From Fibrobacter sp. UWR4 (GTDB lineage Bacteria > Fibrobacterota > Fibrobacteria > Fibrobacterales > Fibrobacteraceae): a stretch of 64,000 nt of DNA. The notes under the pieces were generated by a model that was given only the letters and a program-made list of their open reading frames with translations, was not told where the DNA came from and did no database searches. The DNA lies in the NCBI RefSeq assembly GCF_003149045.1, contig NZ_QGDU01000011.1:37640-101639 (forward strand), given 5' to 3'. Position 1 is the first letter of the stretch. Each line of letters starts with the position of its first letter. Both the position numbers and the translations under genes were made by a program. Shown one piece after another: positions 18,607-26,049 of this stretch.

Positions 18607-19341
18607 ATGTCTTATACAGATGAAGCAAAAGAAAATTTCAAGGCTCTCGCCAAGAACCCGTATCCTGGTCGTGGCATCGTCCTCGGCACTAGCCCCGATG
18701 GCAAGTCCTTCGTGCAGGTCTACTGGATCATGGGCCGCAGCGTCAACAGCCGCAACCGCGTGTTCGAAATGGAACCGAAGACTGGCTTCATGAAGACCAA
18801 GGCTTTCGATGAATCCAAGCTCACCGACCCGCACCTCATCATCTACTATCCGGCTCGCCACACTGCAGATGTGCAGATCATTACCAACGGTGACCAGACC
18901 GATACCATCTACGACGCCATCAAGCTGGGCGGCACCTTCGAAAGCGCTCTTGCTACCCGTCAGTACGAAGATGACGCACCCAACTTCACTCCCCGTATTT
19001 CCGGTATCCACTACAAGAACGCTCAGCCGGCTTTGTACAAATTAAGCATTCTCAAGTCCCGCAACAACTGCGAAGACGCTGGCTGCGAACGTGCTACTTT
19101 CGAATTCGAAAAGGCTCTTCCGGGTCTCGGCCACTTCATCAGCACTTACGTGACTGATGGCAAGCCCATTCCTTCCTTCGAAGGCTCTCCGAAGCTCATG
19201 CCCATCTTCGACACAGCCGAAGAAAATCTGAAGAAGTACTGGAATGCCCTGGATAAGGACAACAAGGTTTCCCTGATGGTTAAGGTCATCGACCGCAAGA
19301 CCTTCAAGGCAAAGACCCTGATCGTTAACAAAAATGCGTAA
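18607..19341 (+). CDS. purO: IMP cyclohydrolase, PurO-like
   Basis: PurO-type enzymes close the purine ring, converting FAICAR to IMP, and replace the cyclohydrolase half of PurH. The family was defined in archaea and is also found in some bacteria. The 244-residue product has the family signature NPYPGRGIVLG, then VYWIMGRSVNSRNRVF, IIYYPARHT and ITNGDQTDTIYDAI. The ATG at 18607 follows AAGAGGT. The codon usage is that of a highly expressed gene. PurF is encoded at 34-35 kb. Assignment is from motifs remembered for the family. Confidence 0.75.
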   Translation: MSYTDEAKENFKALAKNPYPGRGIVLGTSPDGKSFVQVYWIMGRSVNSRNRVFEMEPKTGFMKTKAFDESKLTDPHLIIYYPARHTADVQIITNGDQTDTIYDAIKLGGTFESALATRQYEDDAPNFTPRISGIHYKNAQPALYKLSILKSRNNCEDAGCERATFEFEKALPGLGHFISTYVTDGKPIPSFEGSPKLMPIFDTAEENLKKYWNALDKDNKVSLMVKVIDRKTFKAKTLIVNKNA

Positions 19342-19810
19342 GCCGAGCGTCGCGGAAATGAGCTTGCTCATTTCCATGACCGAGGCTAGCATTTAGCCCG
19401 CGCAGCGGGCCAAAATAAGTAAGCCGAATGCTGCAAAATCATGCTTGCATGATTTTATGCCGAGGCTAGCATTTAGCCCGCGCAGCGGGCCAAAATAAGT
19501 AAGCCGAGCGTCGCGGGCCAAAATAAGTAAGTGATTTCTGAAAGTCATGCTGACGCAGGTCAGCATCGGATGTGCTCACTTTTGCTCGCTACGCGAGCCT
19601 AAGTTCGTCGGCTCGGAAATGCGAATGCAAGCATTCGCGCTTCTCTCGCCTCCTCATTGGCCCTCTTCGAGGGCATTCGCTTGCTTCGGTCATAGAAAAT
19701 GTAAACATTTTCTGCGACACTCAGCTCACTATTTGCACTCGAAGAGTGCAATTCATTTGTCTCGGCAATAAGAGTAAGCAAGCTTACTCTTGCTGCACTC
19801 GACTTCATTC
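19342..19810. repeat. Array of perfect hairpins with variable stems in conserved flanks
   Basis: About 470 bp without a gene hold eight perfect hairpins. Five share one design, two in one orientation (centres 19364, 19445) and three in the other (19629, 19703, 19780): an 8-10 bp stem, an AA or TT centre, one flank resembling CTCGGCAT and the other GCGACACTCGGC. The stems differ completely (GGAAATGAGC, AAAATCATGC, GCGAATGC, AGAAAATGT, AAGAGTAAGC) yet each is exactly complementary to its partner. The other hairpins are at 19584-19598, 19660-19674 and 19733-19751. The ATGCTGAC palindrome shared with the mfd end lies at 19546-19566. Confidence 0.75.
19380..19507. repeat. Two identical 48-bp direct repeats
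   Basis: The copies are at 19380-19427 and 19460-19507, 80 bp apart. Each holds the palindrome GCCCGC-GCA-GCGGGC and ends AAAATAAGTAAGCCGA. A third, partial copy starts at about 19513. The repeated unit brackets the second variable hairpin. Confidence 0.8.
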
Positions 19811-21170
19811 ATTTTTCCACCACGTTTCCTAGAATGTGGTGGATTTTCTTTTTTCCGAAGAATGCGTCGGGGTTGCTTAGGTAATAGAAAATATGCTCCA
19901 CCAGGGCTTCTGTGTTGAAGTCATAAGAGGGAAGGCGCAGCAAATAGCTTTCTGCGGAGTTGTCGAAAGCGAAAAATCGGATTTCTTCCGGAGTGTCCAG
20001 TTCCAGGAAGAGGCCTGCGATTTCGTCATTGACACAGACCCAGGGGATGGCTTCTGCAACACAGTTGGACTTCTTTGCCTGCTGAATCAGGTCCTTCAGC
20101 TTTTCCTTTTCCATATTGCGGGCACAGATTTCCACGTTGTGTTTTTCAACGGTCTTTCGGGCGATTTCCTTAAAATCCCAGGGGCTTGCATACTGGCTGT
20201 CCACAAAGGGATGGACCATCAAGCCGGATTCCGCAAGTCCTTCCATACGGTCTAAGGACCAGGAACTATTGTGGTAGGGGGAGAAGTAGTTCACTTCCGC
20301 ATACCCTCTGGATTTGAGGAAACGGCCTAGTTCAAGTCCGGGCTTCTTCCCGAAGGTGGAGTTGAAGAACACCCAGTTATCCTTCTTGATAAACTGCTTG
20401 GGCACGGTTTCTTCGGGATGTTCCCACCACACGGCTACGGGAATCTTCGTGTTGGTGAAGTATTCCAGCAGGGGCTTAAACTTCTGCACCAGCAGGGTAG
20501 AGATGATAATGCCCACTGCGTTAGGGAAGTCCTGTATCCTGCAGGGGTTGCCGCTGCGGTCGAACAGTGCGGATGTTTCCTCGTTATAGCCCAACAGGAT
20601 CAGCTTGTAATGGTTGTTACCTGCGGTCTTGTAGACAAATCGCAGGAAGTCCAATTCGCGTTCGCTTTCTGCTGTAAAACCGCCCCAGCTGTTACAGCGG
20701 GTCACGAATACGACCTGGCTTAGACATTGGCTCTGTTTCCCTTCGTCCTTCCGTTTGAAACTGTAGTGACGTCCAGATTTTGTCAGCACCCCGCTTTCCA
20801 CCTTCTCGTTTAGGAACTTTCGTAAGGTATTCTGGGATACATCATAACGGATGGACAATTCCTTGCTTTGGGGGAGAGGTTGGGATAACTTGATATTTCC
20901 GCTTTCCAGGTCGCGATCGAACTTCTGGCTCAGCTTTTCCATGGTGGAAAGCCTGACCGTCGGGATATTGCTTGGCATAGGAATATTGCCCCAGAAGCAG
21001 CCTTTACCCTGTACCTTGCAAATGACATTATCCTGTGCTAGCTGACCTAAAGCGGATTGAACCGTACCGGAAGAGACGCCATAGGTCTTCATGATGGTAC
21101 GGACGGAGGGGAGTCTGTCCCCATCCTTGTGATTTGTCTTTAACAGTGCCTGGACAATTATTTCTTTCAC
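19809..21170 (-). CDS. GntR-type regulator with LacI-like sensor domain
   Basis: The N-terminal winged helix (DRLPSVRTIMKTYGVSSGTV, residues about 16-60) is of GntR type. A second winged-helix-like segment follows (LSIRYDVSQNTLRKFLNEKV), then a periplasmic-binding-protein-like domain to the end, as in sugar-responsive regulators. The frame is open to 21206, but a GTG at 21170 is preferred: it is 7 nt after TATCTT and preceded by AGGA. Ligand and targets are unknown; the GH16 glucanase gene just upstream on the same strand is a candidate target. Confidence 0.75.
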   Translation of the reverse strand: MKEIIVQALLKTNHKDGDRLPSVRTIMKTYGVSSGTVQSALGQLAQDNVICKVQGKGCFWGNIPMPSNIPTVRLSTMEKLSQKFDRDLESGNIKLSQPLPQSKELSIRYDVSQNTLRKFLNEKVESGVLTKSGRHYSFKRKDEGKQSQCLSQVVFVTRCNSWGGFTAESERELDFLRFVYKTAGNNHYKLILLGYNEETSALFDRSGNPCRIQDFPNAVGIIISTLLVQKFKPLLEYFTNTKIPVAVWWEHPEETVPKQFIKKDNWVFFNSTFGKKPGLELGRFLKSRGYAEVNYFSPYHNSSWSLDRMEGLAESGLMVHPFVDSQYASPWDFKEIARKTVEKHNVEICARNMEKEKLKDLIQQAKKSNCVAEAIPWVCVNDEIAGLFLELDTPEEIRFFAFDNSAESYLLRLPSYDFNTEALVEHIFYYLSNPDAFFGKKKIHHILGNVVEK

Positions 21171-21262
21171 GAGTCCTAAGATAATAAAATGTCCCGAAAT
21201 CAACAAAAAACCTGTACGGCTTACACCGTACAGGTTGGGTTGTTTGGGGTTGGAGTATCTTT

Positions 21263-22327
21263 TTACTTCAGGTCAAAGTCTACGCGGTAGTTGGCTGCAC
21301 CAGCCTTGTTTACGCGTTCGCCCTTGGCGTTAAAGGTTCCACGGCTCTTCTTGTTCAGCTGGACTTCGTGCAGGTTCTTGATGGCGTCCGGGAGGACCTG
21401 CTGGCTGCTGGAGCTAGCGGGCTGCCAGGGGTTTTGCTGCTGGCTGCTGGAGCTAGCGGGCTGCCAGGGGTTCTGCTGCTGGCTGCTGGAACTTGCCGGC
21501 TGAGGCTGAGAATTTTCTTCGTTATCTACAGGAACCTGGCCGTTGAACATTTCCTGACCCTTTCTGGTAAGGGCGAGGATCAGCATGCCTTCCTTGGAAT
21601 AAATATTGTTCTTGGTGAGGTCGACGCGGTTGCCATCAAAAGTCCAGTCGCCCTTGCCCCAGCGGGAGGCGTTAAAGGTGTCGAAGTTGTCGGTCCAATC
21701 CAAGGTGAAATCGGATCCATCGGGGCCCTTGCCCGGAGTGTATTCGTAACGCTTCACCCAGTTGATAAACTGGAAGACGGGGAGCTTGCTGTCGTCCCAT
21801 GGGCCGACCCAGCCTGCATCTTCATGAGACCACAGGTTAAAACGGATGCCCTGCGGTTTGTTGAGTGCGGCAACCTGGTCCTGACCGTTCACGATCTGAC
21901 TTCCCTTGACGGCCTTGCGAACTTCCTTGCCGTCCAAGGTCCAGCGGACATAGTCCGGAGTCCATTCCAGGCCATAAGTGTGGAATCCTGCGTTGGCTGC
22001 GGGACTTACAGTATGGTGTTTTTCGCTGGTGTTCTGGGCGCCGGCTTTGCCGGTGATGATATTGGACTGGAAACTGCCCGGATTCTTGCCCAAAACTTCG
22101 ATGTCGATTTCCACCCAGGGACGACCGTCGGCAATTTCGGAACCATTGTTGTAGAGGAACATGGAACTCACTGTTCCAGAGATTGCTCCCATGTACATAC
22201 GGGCTTCATACTTACCGTACAACCACTCTTCGTTGGAGTAAAGTTCTGCGCCGGAATATTGTTTGTTCTGAGCCATAACGGATACTGTTGCTACTGCGAG
22301 AAACGCTAGTGCTTTCTTGAGATTCAT
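21263..22327 (-). CDS. Circularly permuted 1,3-1,4-beta-D-glucanase (GH16 licheninase)
   Basis: The secreted enzyme cuts mixed-linkage beta-glucan. Signal peptide MNLKKALAFLAVATVSVMAQ is followed by SGAELYSNEEWLYGKYEARM, then the catalytic block WVEIDIEVLG with Glu73 (nucleophile), Asp75 and Glu77 (acid/base). FTLDWTDNFD...GKGDWTFDGNRVDLT comes after it; in ordinary GH16 enzymes that block comes first, so this is the permuted form known from F. succinogenes. Three PASSSSQQQNPWQ-type linker repeats follow, then a basic C-terminal segment ending NYRVDFDLK. The start is the ATG at 22327 with AAAGGAG upstream. Confidence 0.93.
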   Translation of the reverse strand: MNLKKALAFLAVATVSVMAQNKQYSGAELYSNEEWLYGKYEARMYMGAISGTVSSMFLYNNGSEIADGRPWVEIDIEVLGKNPGSFQSNIITGKAGAQNTSEKHHTVSPAANAGFHTYGLEWTPDYVRWTLDGKEVRKAVKGSQIVNGQDQVAALNKPQGIRFNLWSHEDAGWVGPWDDSKLPVFQFINWVKRYEYTPGKGPDGSDFTLDWTDNFDTFNASRWGKGDWTFDGNRVDLTKNNIYSKEGMLILALTRKGQEMFNGQVPVDNEENSQPQPASSSSQQQNPWQPASSSSQQQNPWQPASSSSQQVLPDAIKNLHEVQLNKKSRGTFNAKGERVNKAGAANYRVDFDLK

Positions 22328-22470
22328 CTGTTCTCCTTTCTCGTACACCGGTATTAATTTATATACGCTTTTTTGGCTATACAATATTACTGGACGGAAT
22401 AGTGTAATTACTGTATCGAATGAATCCGTGCTTTTTATTTACTATATTCGAAGCTCGATAAAAAAGCCTG

Positions 22471-22504
22471 AAAAAAAAGAAGACGTCTTAAAAAAGACGT
22501 CTTC
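22471..22504 (-). terminator. Terminator of the LuxR-TPR gene
   Basis: The stem GAAGACGTCTT / AAGACGTCTTC with a 4-nt loop is followed on the minus strand by a run of eight T. Confidence 0.75.
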
Positions 22505-22578
22505 CTCCTTACCCCTAATCTTATGCCTCAAATATACCTATGCTATGGGTTAATTGCCATAGCCCATATGGGCTATAC

Positions 22579-23637
22579 TTAACTAGTTCTTGTGGGAATG
22601 GAATAGCCCGTGAAGCGTTCCAGCTCTTTTAATTCCCTTGCAGCTTTGTCTTTCTGACCCATTTGCTGATAGACCTGTGCCAGAACCTTTCGAGTGTTGA
22701 TGCAAAGAGGATTGACCGTCAGGATGCCCTCCAGATAATCGATGGCCTCGTTCTTTTTTTCGATGAGGATGTTGTAGAGGGCGATGGTAAACATGGAATT
22801 TGTGGAATTAGGCGTTTCCCGCATAGTGGCACAGGCAATTTCCCCAATTCTCCGGGTGAATTCCTCAGGGGCCACCCAAAGTTTCTCAATGGCCAAGTAA
22901 TAGGTGGAGGCCAGGATGCAGGATATATAGTCCTTATTGATTTCCGTCTGCAGCAGGATTTCCAGGATGTTCCTGTAGGTCTCGAAATCTTCCTTGCAAA
23001 GGTTTTCCATCTTTATGGAAGCATAGCTGGAGGCGTACCACCAGGCTGGAGAAACTTTCGGATGACGGATATATACTTCCGTTGCGGAAAGCTGCATGTG
23101 GCGGTAAAGCTGGATTGCGATTCTTGTGGCTAGAAGCGGTAATTGGTCGCTACTCTCAATTTTTTGCAGGGTGGACCAGAGCAAAGAGGAGTCATCCGCC
23201 TGGTGCAAAGTGATATGAAGGGACTGTTCTTCTTTCTGGGGTACCGAAAGCTTGATTTGATAAATGCAGTCATCCGTTACTTCGTTCATCTGGCAAAGCT
23301 TGATCTGAAACAGGCGATAGCCATGGAGCGCTTCGATGATGGAGAGGAACAGATTGTGGGCTAGGGGGAAATTCTTGATATCGTCATTATGGCCGATGAT
23401 GACGCGAACTTCCTGTTTTTTGACCGGATTGGAAAAAAAATCCTTGGAGGCAGATACTGCTTCAGTCCTATTGGTCACATCCATGATCTTGTAAATATTG
23501 GCCAGATGTACCTTGACTGTGTTTTCGGAGATGTTGAGAGTTCGGCAGATCTCGCCGTTTGTAAGGCCTTTGTGCAAAAGCCTCAAAATTTCGAATTGAC
23601 GGTTAGTCAATTCTTGCTTCCTTGTTCTCTCTAACAT
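22579..23637 (-). CDS. LuxR-type regulator with N-terminal HTH and C-terminal TPR
   Basis: The LuxR/FixJ helix-turn-helix is at the very N-terminus (LTNRQFEILRLLHKGLTNGEICRTLNISENTVKVHLANIYK, residues 10-50, given here as LTNRQFEILRLLHKGLTNGE and ICRTLNISENTVKVHLANIY). The remainder is an unassigned region, then TPR-like helices near the end (AIDYLEGILTVNPLCINTRK, VLAQVYQQMGQKDKAARELK). No receiver domain is present and the HTH is not C-terminal as usual, so it is not a standard response regulator. The start is the ATG at 23637. The target is unknown; it is divergent from the radical SAM pair. Confidence 0.75.
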   Translation of the reverse strand: MLERTRKQELTNRQFEILRLLHKGLTNGEICRTLNISENTVKVHLANIYKIMDVTNRTEAVSASKDFFSNPVKKQEVRVIIGHNDDIKNFPLAHNLFLSIIEALHGYRLFQIKLCQMNEVTDDCIYQIKLSVPQKEEQSLHITLHQADDSSLLWSTLQKIESSDQLPLLATRIAIQLYRHMQLSATEVYIRHPKVSPAWWYASSYASIKMENLCKEDFETYRNILEILLQTEINKDYISCILASTYYLAIEKLWVAPEEFTRRIGEIACATMRETPNSTNSMFTIALYNILIEKKNEAIDYLEGILTVNPLCINTRKVLAQVYQQMGQKDKAARELKELERFTGYSIPTRTS

Positions 23638-23801
23638 GGAGACAAATTTAGCTTTTGTCTACACTTTTTTTGGATTAAATGTCTACAAAATTATGTTATA
23701 AAAAAACTACAGGGTACACTTGCTTTTATGGGCACTAATACTTATATTATTAGTGCTCAAAAGAATAAATGCACAAAAGTGTAAAAAGCTGGAGGATACT
23801 T

Positions 23802-25061
23802 ATGGATGTAAGGGAAAAATTGAATATTCTGGCAGATGCTGCCAAATATGACGTATCCTGTTCTTCTAGCGGGTCAAATCGTTCTACTCCCAAAGGTGGA
23901 TTGGGAAATGGATGTCAGGCTGGAGTTTGCCATACTTGGGCTGCCGATGGACGTTGTATTTCCCTATTAAAGGTCCTCATGAGCAATGCCTGCAAGTATG
24001 ACTGCGCCTATTGTGTCAATCGCCGCAGTAACGATATTCCTAGGGCGACTTTCACTCCCAAGGAACTGATTGACCTGACTCTGGAATTTTACCGCCGCAA
24101 TTATATCGAGGGGCTGTTTTTAAGTTCCGCTGTGGTGGGGAGCCCTGACGCAACCATGGAACGTCTCGTAAGAGTGGCCAAGGAACTACGTACTGTCCAT
24201 AAGTTTGGGGGTTACATCCATCTGAAATCAATTCCCGGCGCGTCTGCTAGCCTGCTTCACGAAGCGGGACTTTATGCGGATCGCAGCAGCGTGAACATTG
24301 AAATTCCTTCGGATCAGGCTCTGCAGTATCTAGCTCCCGAAAAGAATCACGCTAGCATCTATAAGCCTATGAACTATCTGGCGGAACGCAAGCTGGAATA
24401 CAATGCGGGGGGTAATTTTTCCAGATATTCCCCCAGGTTTCTGCCTGCAGGTCAAAGCACCCAGATGATTGTAGGCGCATCGGGGGAGACTGATTACCAG
24501 ATATTGACTCTGTCAAATGGTTTCTATAAGCAACAGCAGATGAAACGAGTCTACTTTTCCGGCTATGTGCCCATCAATGCGGACAAGCGCCTTCCCGTCA
24601 TTACCACAAAGCCCCCGCTGGTCCGTGAGCACAGGCTTTATCAGGCGGATTGGCTAATGCGGTATTACAAGTTCGAGTATAACGAAATTCTGGATGAGCA
24701 ACATCCCAATCTGGATTTGGAACTGGATCCGAAAGTGGGGTGGGCATTGCGACATCCTGAGTTTTTCCCCATTGATATCCAGACGGCGGACTACGAAATG
24801 CTGTTACGTGTCCCGGGGATTGGCGTCAAGTCGGCAAAGCTGATCGCCTCCGGACGTCGCTACGGAAAAATCCGGCTGGATAGCCTCAAGAAGATGGGTG
24901 TCGTCCTGAAACGTGCAAAATACTTCATCTACCATCCGGATACACCCGCGAGTCTCCGCAGGCTCTATCCCGAGATGGTCCGCCCTCTCCTGATACAGCA
25001 GGCGAAACCTGTTCAGCTGGACTTGTTTAACGATCAACCTTTACTTCTTTCGGCTTCTTAA
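23802..25061 (+). CDS. Putative DNA modification/repair radical SAM protein (TIGR03916-like)
   Basis: This 419-residue protein has the radical SAM cluster motif CKYDCAYC at residues 64-71, preceded by a distinctive Cys-rich start (DVSCSSSGSN, GNGCQAGVCHTW) and followed by a helix-hairpin-helix DNA-binding motif near residue 345 (LLRVPGIGVKSAKLIASGRR). This is the architecture of the rSAM_link_UDG family, which is encoded beside a DUF4130 protein, often with a uracil-DNA-glycosylase domain. The reaction is not established. The start is the ATG at 23802 with GGAGG 7 nt upstream. The partner gene follows after 2 nt. Confidence 0.88.
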   Translation: MDVREKLNILADAAKYDVSCSSSGSNRSTPKGGLGNGCQAGVCHTWAADGRCISLLKVLMSNACKYDCAYCVNRRSNDIPRATFTPKELIDLTLEFYRRNYIEGLFLSSAVVGSPDATMERLVRVAKELRTVHKFGGYIHLKSIPGASASLLHEAGLYADRSSVNIEIPSDQALQYLAPEKNHASIYKPMNYLAERKLEYNAGGNFSRYSPRFLPAGQSTQMIVGASGETDYQILTLSNGFYKQQQMKRVYFSGYVPINADKRLPVITTKPPLVREHRLYQADWLMRYYKFEYNEILDEQHPNLDLELDPKVGWALRHPEFFPIDIQTADYEMLLRVPGIGVKSAKLIASGRRYGKIRLDSLKKMGVVLKRAKYFIYHPDTPASLRRLYPEMVRPLLIQQAKPVQLDLFNDQPLLLSAS

Positions 25062-25063
25062 TC

Positions 25064-25933
25064 ATGTTATCCATCAGTTATGATTCTACATTCGACGGCT
25101 TTCTCAGTGTCGTCTTTGAAATTTACCGTCAACGTCTGAGTGTTGGCGATATCCGTCCGGATCGTCTTGAAGGAACTTCCGAAGATCTGTTCATGCAGCC
25201 TTTCTGGGTGGAAACAAATCCGGATTCCGCCCGACGTCTGAAACGGGCTATCGTGAATGCCGCCAGCGAAGATGTCCTTTACCTGCTGGATACGGTTTTC
25301 CGTTCCGAGGAGTCTGGCGTCGAAATGAAAATGCTGGCTTTTCTCCGGAAGCTTTTTTCCGGTATAGATAAGAACTACGGGAAGAATCCCACCTCCGAGG
25401 AAATGCTTCCGCTCTATATGATCGCCCAGTCTGTCCGTCGCGAAGCGGGGGATATGCGGGGGATGGTCCGTTTTACGAAGTTGGAGGATGGAACGTATTT
25501 TGCGGAAATTGAACCGAAGTACGATATTGTGACTCTCCTGGCCGGCCATTTCCGTAGCCGTTTTGCCAATGAACGCTGGGCTATTTACGATTCTAGACGT
25601 AATTACGGGATTTATTATGACGGTTGCGGGGTCATGGAAGTTTCTGTTCCCGACATCAAGGAAGTTACGGCAGGGTTGCCTCCTGATTCCATCAAAGAGA
25701 TGTGGAAAGACTTCTATAAAGCGATTTCCATCAAGGAACGTGAAAATCCCAAACTTCTTAAAAGGTGTTTGCCTGTACGCTACTGGAAACATCTTCCCGA
25801 AAGGGAGGCTTCTCCTGCAACCTGGCTGGAGTCGGACTGGATTAACCCGAAATTTACCCGAAGTAGCCCTTCTACTTTGCTTCCTTCGGATGTTGCAAAA
25901 GCGAATTCGAGAGCTCAAGTATTGCTTCGGTAA
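25064..25933 (+). CDS. Probable DNA metabolism protein (TIGR03915/DUF4130-like)
   Basis: The 289-residue product is the usual partner of the radical SAM protein just upstream. Family features are the start SYDSTFDGFLSVVFEIYRQR, SARRLKRAIVNA, the VRREAGDMRGMVRF block and FANERWAIYDSRRNYGIYYD. Many homologues carry a C-terminal uracil-DNA-glycosylase (UdgX-type) domain; this one ends after about 290 residues, so that domain is absent. It probably acts with the radical SAM protein in a DNA modification or repair step that is not yet defined. Confidence 0.85.
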   Translation: MLSISYDSTFDGFLSVVFEIYRQRLSVGDIRPDRLEGTSEDLFMQPFWVETNPDSARRLKRAIVNAASEDVLYLLDTVFRSEESGVEMKMLAFLRKLFSGIDKNYGKNPTSEEMLPLYMIAQSVRREAGDMRGMVRFTKLEDGTYFAEIEPKYDIVTLLAGHFRSRFANERWAIYDSRRNYGIYYDGCGVMEVSVPDIKEVTAGLPPDSIKEMWKDFYKAISIKERENPKLLKRCLPVRYWKHLPEREASPATWLESDWINPKFTRSSPSTLLPSDVAKANSRAQVLLR

Positions 25934-26049
25934 TGCCTGTGTAAAATTGAAGCGATTTTCCCCTATAAGATTGGATAATTTTATCATGCTATGCCATTCA
26001 TTCTTAAATAATTGTATCTTTATTTTTGAAAATTGGAGAAAATTTTTAT

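Noticed and set aside
19342..19810. CRISPR array
   Set aside because: There are only two exact 48-bp repeats, the intervening sequences are self-complementary hairpins, orientation flips within the array, and no cas gene is present.
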